Shown here: positions 8,192 to 15,347 of the stretch, piece by piece
How the letters are laid out: the number at the start of each line of letters is the position of its first letter
How positions within the stretch are numbered: the stretch's first letter is position 1
From: Actinacidiphila sp. DG2A-62
Lineage (GTDB): Bacteria > Actinomycetota > Actinomycetes > Streptomycetales > Streptomycetaceae
Assembly: GCF_035825295.1 (NCBI RefSeq)
Contig: NZ_JAYMGI010000002.1
Coordinates: forward strand, 2,768,001-2,832,000
Reading direction: 5' to 3'
Length of the DNA stretch: 64,000 nucleotides
Notes under the pieces: model-generated
Told to the model about the DNA's origin: nothing
The model's database searches: none
What the model saw: only the letters and a program-made list of their open reading frames with translations
Made by a program: the position numbers and the translations under genes

Positions 8192-9783
8192 ATGCCTCCA
8201 CTCCCCGAGTCGGCCCCTTCGGCGGGCCGCGCGCCCGCCACGCCGACGCCCCCGCCGCCGTCCTGCCCGGTCTGCGGCGACCCCCGGGACGCCGACGACC
8301 GCTTCTGCGGCGGCTGCGGCCACGATCTGGCGCTGCCCGCACCGCCGCCCGCGCCTCCGGTACCGCCGGCGCCGCCCGCGCCTCCGGCGGCGCCCGCGGC
8401 GGGCACGGGGCGCGCGGCGGGCGGGACCGGCGCGGGGGACGAGGCGCACGGAGCCGGCGGGGCGGCCGGGCGGCGTCCGGCCCCGGCGGGCGGAGGCACG
8501 GCGGAGGAGGCGGCGGCGAGCGCAGGCGCGCCGGGCGCAGGGGGTGCGCCCGGCACGGGGGGTGCGTCCGGCACGGGGGGTGCGCCCGGCACGGACGACG
8601 GCACCGGCGACCGCACCGGTGACGCCGGTGACGCCGGTGACGCCGGCGCGCGGACCACCGGCTCCTTCCGGCTCGCGCCCCCGCACGCGTCCGGCGACTC
8701 CGACACCCTCGTGCTGACCGGCGCGGCGCGGCCGGCAGACCAGCGCGAGGCCGATCCGCGCGAAGGCGATCCGCGCGAGGCCGATCCCCGCGAAGGCGAT
8801 CCGCGCGAGGCCGATCCCCGCGAAGGGGACCCCGCCGCCGAGCAGCGGCGCGGCGCCGCCCCGGCCGGCCCGTCTGCGTCGCGTGCGGCGTCGGCGGCGT
8901 GGACGACGACGGCTACTGCGAGCGCTGCGGCCACGCCCAGCCGCGCCGGCGCGACCACCAGGAGAAGGAGCTGGAGGGCGTGGCCGCGGTCAGCGACCGC
9001 GGGCTGCGCCACCACCGCAACGAGGACGCCTTCGCGCTCGCCACCGCGTCGCTGCCCGACGGCACGCCCGCGGTCGCCGCGGTGGTGTGCGACGGCGTGT
9101 CCACCGCCTACCGCCCCGACGACGCCTCCGCCGCGGCGGCCGTCGCGGGCGGCGACGCGCTGCTGGCCGCACTGGAGCGCGGCGCCCCCGTCGAGGAGGC
9201 GATGCGCGGCGCGCTGCTCACGGCCTTCGACGCGGTCGCCGCGCTGGCCGAGGAGGAGGCGCCGGACGGCGCCGCGCACCGCAACTCCCCCGCCTGCACC
9301 TGTGTGAGCGCCGTCGTCACCGGCGAGGTCTTCACGGTGGGGTGGATCGGCGACAGCCGCGCGTACTGGGTCCCCGACGACCGCGCGCTGCCGGCCGCGC
9401 GGCTCACCGAGGACGACTCGTGGGCGGCGGCGATGGTCGCCGCCGGCCTGATGTCGGAGGCCGAGGCGTACGCGGACGAGCGCGCGCACGCGATCACCGG
9501 CTGGCTGGGCGCGGACGCGGTGGAGGTGGACCCGCACGTGGCCGCCTTCCGGCCGGAGGGCCCGGGGGTGATCGTGGTGTGCACCGACGGGCTGTGGAAC
9601 TACGCGGAGTCCGCGGCGGAGATGGCCGTGGCAGTCCCCGCCGACGCCCGCGCCCGCCCGCTGAGCAGCGCCCGCGCCCTGGTGGGCCTGGCGCTGGACG
9701 GCGGCGGCCACGACAACGTAACGGTCGCGGTGCTGCCGTTCCCGGCCACCGTGTCACGGGCAGGATCTCCACCCGCCGTCTAG
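8192..9783 (+). CDS. PP2C-type Ser/Thr phosphatase with N-terminal zinc ribbons (apparent frameshift near 8869)
   Basis: The gene starts at ATG 8192, three bases after pknG. The first frame encodes a zinc ribbon (CPVCG...CGGCG) and a long Ala/Gly/Pro linker with DPRE repeats. The catalytic part lies in another frame, where the first start codon (GTG 8899) would fall inside a second zinc ribbon (CVACG...CERCG) that is readable upstream to about 8872. Adding one C to the CCC run at 8869-8871 joins both into about 530 residues. PP2C motifs follow: HRNEDAF, VVCDGVS (Asp codon 9091), GWIGDSRAYW, CTDGLWNY and GGHDNVTV, so metal ligands are complete. It probably reverses PknG phosphorylation. If the break is real, only the ribbon-less 8899 product would be made. 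Confidence 0.85.
8744..8833 (+). repeat. In-frame 30-bp tandem repeat encoding alternating DPREA/DPREG units
   Basis: Three copies of a 30-base unit, each a pair of 15-base half units (cgcgaggccgatcc / cgcgaaggcgatcc), lie in the linker of the phosphatase gene. They encode READP and REGDP blocks in alternation. The unit length keeps the reading frame when copy number changes. The array ends roughly 35 bases before the apparent frameshift. Confidence 0.8.
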
Positions 9784-9876
9784 GCCGGCGCGCCCACCGC
9801 TTCCGGGGAAGCCGCGGGCGGGCCGGGGACGACGGGGGCCCACGCAGGGTCCATACAGAACGCAGGGGGTTTATCG

Positions 9877-11226
9877 ATGGCCACATTCTCCAAGCCGGAC
9901 GTGCCGCAGTTCTCCGTCGACGTCTACCAGAACGAGTTCCTCCCGGAGGGCGGGCGCGAGGTCAACGCCGTCGTGACGGTCACCTCGACCGGCGGCGGCA
10001 CCTCCGGCGGTCGAGGGCCGGCCGGTGCGGGGGCGGCGCCGGGCGCCGCCGCGGGCCCGAGCGCCGGTGTGGTGATCATGGTGGACTGCTCGGGCTCGAT
10101 GGAGTACCCGCCGACGAAGATGCGCGGCGCCCGGGAGGCCACCGCGGTCGCCGTGGACGCGCTGCGCGACGGCGTGTCCTTCGCCATCGTCGCGGGCACC
10201 CACACGGCCCGCGAGATCTACCCCGGCAACGGCGGCCTCGCGGTGGCCGACGCGGCCACCCGCGCGCAGGCCAAGCAGGCGCTGCGCAAGCTGTCCGCGG
10301 GCGGCGGCACCGCGATCGGCACCTGGCTGAAGCTGGCCGACCGGCTGCTGTCCGGCGCGGAGGTGTCGATACGCCACGGCATCCTGCTCACCGACGGCCG
10401 CAACGAGCACGAGAAGCCGGAGGACCTGCGGGCCGCGCTGGACGCCTGCGCCGGCCGCTTCACCTGCGACGCGCGCGGCGTCGGCACCGACTGGGAGGTC
10501 AAGGAGCTGACCGGGATCGCCTCCGCGCTGCTCGGCTCGGTCGACATCGTGGCCGATCCGGGCGGCCTGGCCGCGGACTTCCGGTCCATGATGGAGAACG
10601 CGATGGGCAAGGAGGTCGCGGACGTCGCGCTGCGGCTGTGGACCCCGCAGGGCGCCGAGCTCGTCTTCGTCAAGCAGGTCGCGCCGACCGTCGAGGACCT
10701 CACCGCCCGCCGTACCGAGGCCGGTCCGCGGGCGGGCGACTACCCGACGGGGTCGTGGGGCGACGAGTCCCGCGACTACCACGTACAGGTGCGGGTGCCG
10801 GCCGCCGGCATCGGCCAGGAGATGCTGGCCGCCCGGCTGTCGCTGGTGCTGCCGCGGCCGGACGGCACCTCGCAGGTGCTGGGCCAGGGCCTGATCCGCG
10901 CGGTGTGGACCGACGAACTGGCCGTGTCCACCCGGATCAGCCCGCAGGTCGCCCACTACACCGGGCAGGCCGAGCTGGCGCAGGCGATCCAGCAGGGCCT
11001 GGAGGCCCGCAAGGCCGGCGACATGGACGCGGCGACCGCCAAGCTGGGCCGCGCGGTGCAGCTGGCGAACGCCTCGGGCAACGCCGACACCGCGAAGCTG
11101 CTGGCCAAGGTGGTCGACGTGGTGGACGCGGCCAGCGGTACGGTGCGTCTGAAGGCGAAGGTCGCCGACGCCGACGAGATGACGCTGGAGACGCGGTCGA
11201 CGAAGACCGTACGCGTGAAGAAGTAG
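9877..11226 (+). CDS. von Willebrand factor A (vWA) domain protein of the PknG cassette
   Basis: A 449-residue cytoplasmic protein starting at ATG 9877 after GCAGGGGG. Residues about 60-240 form a vWA domain with a complete MIDAS: DCSGS (Asp70), a Thr in GGGTAIG, and Asp in LTDGRNEHE. A beta-rich C-terminal half follows (about 250-390), then a short helical repeat-like segment (QQGLEARKAGDMDAATAKLG). vWA proteins bind partner proteins through a metal ion. The gene sits between the PP2C phosphatase and the FHA protein and shares their strand, so it is likely a scaffold for the phosphorylation module, comparable to the TerY-kinase-phosphatase triads described in other bacteria. No membrane segment is present. 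The Gly/Ala-rich insert at residues 45-62 is lineage-specific filler. Confidence 0.88.
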   Translation: MATFSKPDVPQFSVDVYQNEFLPEGGREVNAVVTVTSTGGGTSGGRGPAGAGAAPGAAAGPSAGVVIMVDCSGSMEYPPTKMRGAREATAVAVDALRDGVSFAIVAGTHTAREIYPGNGGLAVADAATRAQAKQALRKLSAGGGTAIGTWLKLADRLLSGAEVSIRHGILLTDGRNEHEKPEDLRAALDACAGRFTCDARGVGTDWEVKELTGIASALLGSVDIVADPGGLAADFRSMMENAMGKEVADVALRLWTPQGAELVFVKQVAPTVEDLTARRTEAGPRAGDYPTGSWGDESRDYHVQVRVPAAGIGQEMLAARLSLVLPRPDGTSQVLGQGLIRAVWTDELAVSTRISPQVAHYTGQAELAQAIQQGLEARKAGDMDAATAKLGRAVQLANASGNADTAKLLAKVVDVVDAASGTVRLKAKVADADEMTLETRSTKTVRVKK

Positions 11227-11250
11227 CGTTCGGATACGGAACGGAGCCGA

Positions 11251-11268
11251 CGGGTACGTACGTACCCG
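11251..11268. promoter_or_regulatory. 18-bp perfect palindrome between vWA and FHA genes
   Basis: The sequence cgggtacgtacgtacccg is its own reverse complement and lies 25 bases after the vWA stop. It could be a protein-binding site or fold as a short hairpin. No T-run follows, so it is a weak terminator candidate. Confidence 0.4.
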
Positions 11269-11400
11269 ACGGAACCCGCGGTGCCGAGGCCGGCACCGCT
11301 GACGGCGCCGGCGACGGCGCCGACCACGACGCACCCCGGGGGTGCGTCCCGAACGCCATGGCGAGGACCCGCCGGGTCAGGCGGAGGGGGAGCCGGCAGC

Positions 11401-12651
11401 ATGCCGATGTGTCCGAACGGCCACGAGTCGGAGACCGACGACTGGTGCGAGATCTGCGGGATGCGGATGGCCGCGCCCGCGTCGGCCCGCGGGTCGCGTC
11501 CGCCCTCCTCCTCGACCTCGGCGTCGTCCGCGTCGTCGGGGTCGTCGGCGCCGCCGGTCTCGCCGTCGCCGCCGAGCTGGGGCGGGCCGGCCGCCGAGGC
11601 GCCCCCGGGCGTCGCCGAGCTGTGCCCGCAGTGCGGGACCCCGCGCGAGGGCGGGGCGCTGTTCTGCGAGGAGTGCCGGTACAACTTTAGGACGCACACG
11701 GCCACGGCCGTGCCGGGGACCCGCCCGGCGCCGGGCGCGGGGCCCGGGCCGGGCGCGGGCGCGGGCGCGGGGCAGGGTCTCGGTCCGGGCGCCGGGGCCG
11801 GCGCGGGTCCAGGCGCGGGCGCGGGTCCAGGCGCCGGGGCGGGTCGGGGCACGGGCCAGGGCGCGGGTCCTGGCGCCGCGCCGGTGCCGACCGCGCCGGG
11901 CTTCCCGCCGTACCAGCGGCACGAGTCGCAGCTCTCGCGCCCCTCGCAGATCAACCGGCCCGCGGAGCCCGTGCCGTCCGAGGGCTTCACATCGGGTTCC
12001 GGCGATTTCCTGCTCGACCCGCCGTCGCGCCCCGCGCCCCCGCCGGGCGCCGGGACCGCGGCGGCCGGCGCCCCACCGGTCACGGCGGCGGGCGCGGGCG
12101 GCCCGGCGCCGGGCGGCACGGGATTCTCCGGGGCCGCCGGAGCCACCGGGGCCGCCGGGGCCGCCGGGGCCGCCGGGTCTCCCGCTGCTCCCGGCGGCCA
12201 GCCGGCCGGGCCGGACGCCGCGGTTCCGTCCGGTCCGGTGGCGCGGACCTCCTGGGTCGCGGTGGTCGCCGCGGACCGCGAGTACTTCACCGCGATGATG
12301 GCCCGCAGCGGCCCCGACGCGGAGGGCCTGTACTTCCCGGCGTTCTCGCCGGAGGTCCGGATTCCGCTGACCGGCGAGAAGGTCACCATCGGCCGGCGCC
12401 GCCACCGCACCGGCGAGGCGCCCGACATCGACCTGTCCCGCGCCCCCGAGGACCCCGGCGTCTCGCACCAGCACGCCATGCTGGTCAGGGAGGACACGGG
12501 CGGCTGGGCGGTGGTCGACCAGGACTCGACCAACGGCACCACCGTCAACCTGGGCGAGGACCCGATCCGCGCCTACACCCCGGTGCCGCTGGCCGACGGC
12601 GACCGGGTGCACGTCGGCGCGTGGACGACCATCACCGTCCGCCGGGCGTGA
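11401..12651 (+). CDS. FHA-domain protein with two N-terminal zinc ribbons
   Basis: A 416-residue protein. ATG 11401 is chosen because GGAGGGGGAG precedes it and the first conserved element, a zinc ribbon (CPNGH...CEICG), starts at residue 4. A second ribbon (CPQCG...CEECR) lies near residues 78-96. A very long Gly/Ala/Pro linker follows, then a C-terminal FHA domain (residues about 315-415) with the phosphothreonine-binding elements IGRRR, SHQHAML and DSTNGTTVN. FHA domains read phosphothreonine. In mycobacteria the PknG substrate GarA is a small FHA protein; here the N-terminus has no ETT motif, so a GarA-like switch is not visible. It ends the cassette and probably reads PknG-phosphorylated partners or PknG itself. 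Confidence 0.88.
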   Translation: MPMCPNGHESETDDWCEICGMRMAAPASARGSRPPSSSTSASSASSGSSAPPVSPSPPSWGGPAAEAPPGVAELCPQCGTPREGGALFCEECRYNFRTHTATAVPGTRPAPGAGPGPGAGAGAGQGLGPGAGAGAGPGAGAGPGAGAGRGTGQGAGPGAAPVPTAPGFPPYQRHESQLSRPSQINRPAEPVPSEGFTSGSGDFLLDPPSRPAPPPGAGTAAAGAPPVTAAGAGGPAPGGTGFSGAAGATGAAGAAGAAGSPAAPGGQPAGPDAAVPSGPVARTSWVAVVAADREYFTAMMARSGPDAEGLYFPAFSPEVRIPLTGEKVTIGRRRHRTGEAPDIDLSRAPEDPGVSHQHAMLVREDTGGWAVVDQDSTNGTTVNLGEDPIRAYTPVPLADGDRVHVGAWTTITVRRA

Positions 12652-12760
12652 ACCGGACACGGGGGACCGGGCGCCCGGGGCCTGACGGCAGCGGTGGACG
12701 GAAGGGACCGGGCGCACACCGGCGGGGACCGACAGGGATTCGCAGCGGAGAGGAGCCGCG

Positions 12761-13472
12761 TTGAGCACGACGACGAGCGGGGCCGGCGCTGCTGCGCCGC
12801 CTCGACCTGGGCTGGTTCGTACGACCGGGCAGCGAGACCGCCGACGGGCTGCCGCGGGTGGAGCCCGCGCTCGGCTACCTGCTGCGGTGCGGCGGCGAAC
12901 TGCTGCTGTTCGACACGGGCATCGGCGCCGCGGACGCCGAGACGGACGCGCACTACCGCCCGCGCCGCCGCCCGGTCCAGGAGGCGCTGGCCACCGCGGG
13001 CGTCGCGCCGGCCGAGGTCGGCGCGGTGATCAACTGCCATCTGCACTTCGACCACATCGGCGGCAACCCGCTCTTCGCCGGCACCCCGATCTACGCCCAG
13101 GCCGCCGAGCTCGCCCTGGTCCGGGCCGGCGGCCACACCCCCGAGCAGCTCGCCGACTTCCCCGGCGCGCGCTACGAGGAGCTGGCCGGCGAGGCCGAGA
13201 TCCGCTCCGGCGTGTGGATCGTGCCCACCCCCGGACACACCGCGGGCCACCAGTCGCTGGTGGTCAGACAGCCCGACGGCACGGTCGTGCTGGCCGGGCA
13301 GACGCACGCCACCGCCTCGGACTTCGCCGCGGCGCGCCTGGCCGCGACGGCCGCTGCGCAGGGCGCCGGAGCGCCGCTGCCGGAGCCGGACGGCTGGCCC
13401 GCGCGGCTGCTGGAGTTCGACCCGCGCAGAGTGCTCTTCGCGCACGACGCGTCGGTGTGGGAGCCGGTCTGA
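12761..13472 (+). CDS. MBL-fold metallo-hydrolase (apparent frameshift at 12779-12782)
   Basis: The metallo-beta-lactamase fold is clear: NCHLHFDHIGG (zinc motif HxHxDH, about 13034-13065), PTPGHTAGHQSL, and late VVLAGQ and LFAHDASV. The N-terminus LLRRLDLGWFVRPGSETADG is readable upstream of the first start of that frame (12858). A good ribosome site (GAGAGGAG) precedes TTG 12761, which lies in another frame. Removing one G from the GGGG run at 12779-12782 joins them into about 236 residues beginning STTTSGPALLRRLDLGWF. Members hydrolyse lactones, thioesters or phosphoesters with a two-metal centre. The gene stands alone between the PknG cassette and a convergent methyltransferase; the substrate is unknown. 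Without the repair the product would start at 12858 and lack its first beta strands. Confidence 0.8.
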
Positions 13473-13511
13473 CGGCAGGCGCGGGCAGCGCCCCGACGTC
13501 TTCCCGGCGGG

Positions 13512-14606
13512 TTACCGCCCGACCTCCCACACGTCCGGGCCGGCCGGGTCGTCGAGCCAGACCCACTGGCGGTCGCCGTCGACGCTCAGCCCGAAGCGGG
13601 TCCGGTCGGGGTGCGGGCCGCGGCCGAACAGCCGCTCGCCCAGGCCGCCGCGGCGCCCGGGCCCGCCCGCCGACGCCCCGCGCAGCGGCACGAAGAACGC
13701 GGGCGTCGGCAGGAACCGCCCTTCGGCGCGGCGCGGTCCGTGCACGGTGAGCCGGACCAGCCCGGTCGCGAAGGGCGCGAGGACCAGCCCGCCCGGCCGG
13801 GTCTGCTCCAGCCAGGCCGGCGGGATCGCGGGCAGCTCGCAGGTCGCGACGATCCGGTCGTACGGCGCCCCCGCGCGGTGCCCGAGCGCGCCGTCGCCGG
13901 TGACGACGGTGACCGAGCGGGCGGCCGGGGTGCCGTACGCGAGCAGGTGCGCGCGGGCCGCCTCGGTGATCTCCGCGTCCAGGTCGACGGTGGTGACCGC
14001 GCCCGGGCCGAGCCGGTGCGCGAGCAGCGCGGCGTTGTAGCCGGTGCCCGCGCCGATCTCCAGCACCCGCTGGCCGTCGGCGACCAGCAGCGCCTCGCAC
14101 ATCAGCGCCATCAGCGAGGGCTGGCTGCTGGAGGAGACCAGTTCGCCGTCCCGGACGTGGGTCGCGATCGGCCGGTCCGCGTAGGCCCCGGCCAACTCGC
14201 GCAGCCGGGCCCGCGTCGCGCCGCGGCCGTCCGCGTCCTCGCAGCCGGCTTCCGCGCCGAGGCCGCCGTCCGCACCGGAGCCGTCCGCACCCGAGCCGTC
14301 CGCACCCGAGCCGGCCCCACCCTCCGTACCGTCCGTGCCGTTCCCGTCGTCCGTGCCGTTCCCGTCGTCCGCGTGGCGCGCGCCGCCCTCGGGGGCGTAG
14401 CCCAGCACGAACAGGTGGCGCGGCACCTCGGCGAAGGCCGCCCGCCAGGCCGGGTCGCGCAGGCCGCCGCCGGCCACGATGCGGCGGACCATGCGGGCCC
14501 GCAGCGCCCGCGCGGCCAGCCGCGTGCGCTCGTCGGAGCCCGGCCGGCGCGGTCCGCCGCAGGACCCGCCGGCGCCGTACGCCTCCTCGTGCGCGGCACC
14601 GCTCAC
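13512..14606 (-). CDS. Protein-L-isoaspartate O-methyltransferase-like SAM methyltransferase
   Basis: A 364-residue protein in the PCMT family, which methylates abnormal isoaspartyl residues or related targets with SAM. Visible elements: N-terminal [28 protein letters not shown], the PCMT block [16 protein letters not shown] motif [17 protein letters not shown] (about residue 190), a ribose-binding acidic end TTVDLDAEI, and [20 protein letters not shown]. The acyl-acceptor part at the C-terminus is divergent. Residues about 75-125 are an Asp/Gly/Ser repeat insert (DDGNGT and GADGS units) not found in compact family members. It converges with the MBL gene and diverges from the haemoglobin gene. 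In actinobacteria such proteins are often peptide-modifying enzymes, but no precursor peptide gene is visible here. Confidence 0.82.
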   Translation of the reverse strand: MSGAAHEEAYGAGGSCGGPRRPGSDERTRLAARALRARMVRRIVAGGGLRDPAWRAAFAEVPRHLFVLGYAPEGGARHADDGNGTDDGNGTDGTEGGAGSGADGSGADGSGADGGLGAEAGCEDADGRGATRARLRELAGAYADRPIATHVRDGELVSSSSQPSLMALMCEALLVADGQRVLEIGAGTGYNAALLAHRLGPGAVTTVDLDAEITEAARAHLLAYGTPAARSVTVVTGDGALGHRAGAPYDRIVATCELPAIPPAWLEQTRPGGLVLAPFATGLVRLTVHGPRRAEGRFLPTPAFFVPLRGASAGGPGRRGGLGERLFGRGPHPDRTRFGLSVDGDRQWVWLDDPAGPDVWEVGR

Positions 14607-14679
14607 CCTTCCATCGTGCTCCCTGCCCGCGGGTCCTACGACCTGCGTCCTCGGCCGCGGCGTCTGCGACCATGGGAGC

Positions 14680-15084
14680 GTGACTGAGATCGGGCGCGGG
14701 CCGCTGCCGCAGCAGACGTTCTACGAACTGGTCGGCGGGGAGCCGACCTTCCGCCGGCTGGTCCACCGCTTCTACGAGGGCGTCGCGGGCGATCCCGACC
14801 TGCGGGCGATGTACCCGGAGGAGGACCTCGGCCCGGCGGAGGAGCGGCTGACGCTCTTCCTCATGCAGTACTGGGGCGGGCCGCGCACGTACAGCGACAA
14901 CCGCGGCCACCCGCGGCTGCGGATGCGGCACGCGCCGTTCGCCGTGGACAAGGCCGCGCACGACGCGTGGCTGCGCCACATGCGCGCCGCCGTCGACGAG
15001 TTGGGGCTCGCGCCTGAGCACGAGCGGCAGCTGTGGGACTACTTGGTGTACGCCGCCGCGTCCATGGTCAACACCCCGGGCTGA
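14680..15084 (+). CDS. Truncated haemoglobin, group II (GlbO type)
   Basis: A 134-residue globin with the two-on-two fold. The start GTG 14680 gives the usual short pre-A segment ([23 protein letters not shown]). Seen features: Tyr at B10 in [36 protein letters not shown] with the proximal His, and AWLRHM with the Trp G8 characteristic of groups II/III. Group II haemoglobins bind oxygen tightly and are linked to oxidative or nitrosative stress handling. The gene is divergent from the PCMT-like gene, 73 bases apart, and is probably monocistronic. Length fits the family. Confidence 0.9.
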   Translation: MTEIGRGPLPQQTFYELVGGEPTFRRLVHRFYEGVAGDPDLRAMYPEEDLGPAEERLTLFLMQYWGGPRTYSDNRGHPRLRMRHAPFAVDKAAHDAWLRHMRAAVDELGLAPEHERQLWDYLVYAAASMVNTPG

Positions 15085-15347
15085 TACGTCGGCGGCCAGG
15101 TCGTCCCCGGCCCCCTCCGTTCCCCGCGTCCCCTCCGGCCTCCTCCGCTTCTCCCGTCCCGCGCGCCCCGACCGCCCCGGCGACACCTGTGATCGACGCA
15201 GCGCAGCCGCCCGAGCACGGTGGAGTAAACGTTTCCGACGGTGCGCGGCGCGGTCCGTCACGATCGGATTGCGACCTTCTCCGCCGCGTTCCACCTGCGC
15301 GTCCCCGTTTGAGAGCATCCGGACGGCGACGGGAACGGGGGCACGGG
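15085..15347. other. Intergenic region upstream of the ABC transporter
   Basis: 263 bases without a gene. The first half is pyrimidine-rich. An AAACGTTT palindrome within gtaaacgtttcc lies at 15227-15234 and resembles LacI-family half sites, but no LacI gene is adjacent. The transporter promoter must lie here; I cannot place -35 and -10 boxes with confidence. Confidence 0.4.

Noticed and set aside
3983..8686. A very long open frame on the minus strand opposite glnH-pknG, and similar ones elsewhere (13264-18009, 35654-38947, 43052-44947)
   Set aside because: They are antisense shadows of GC-rich genes, made of Arg/Gly/Ala/Pro-rich sequence without domains or ribosome sites, and they overlap genes with clear families.
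8840..8880. Programmed -1 frameshifting in the phosphatase gene
   Set aside because: No X-XXY-YYZ heptamer or clear downstream pseudoknot was found, and the same kind of break occurs in unrelated genes here.
15227..15234. AAACGTTT as a LacI operator for the ABC transporter
   Set aside because: A single short palindrome with no LacI gene nearby; chance occurrence cannot be excluded.
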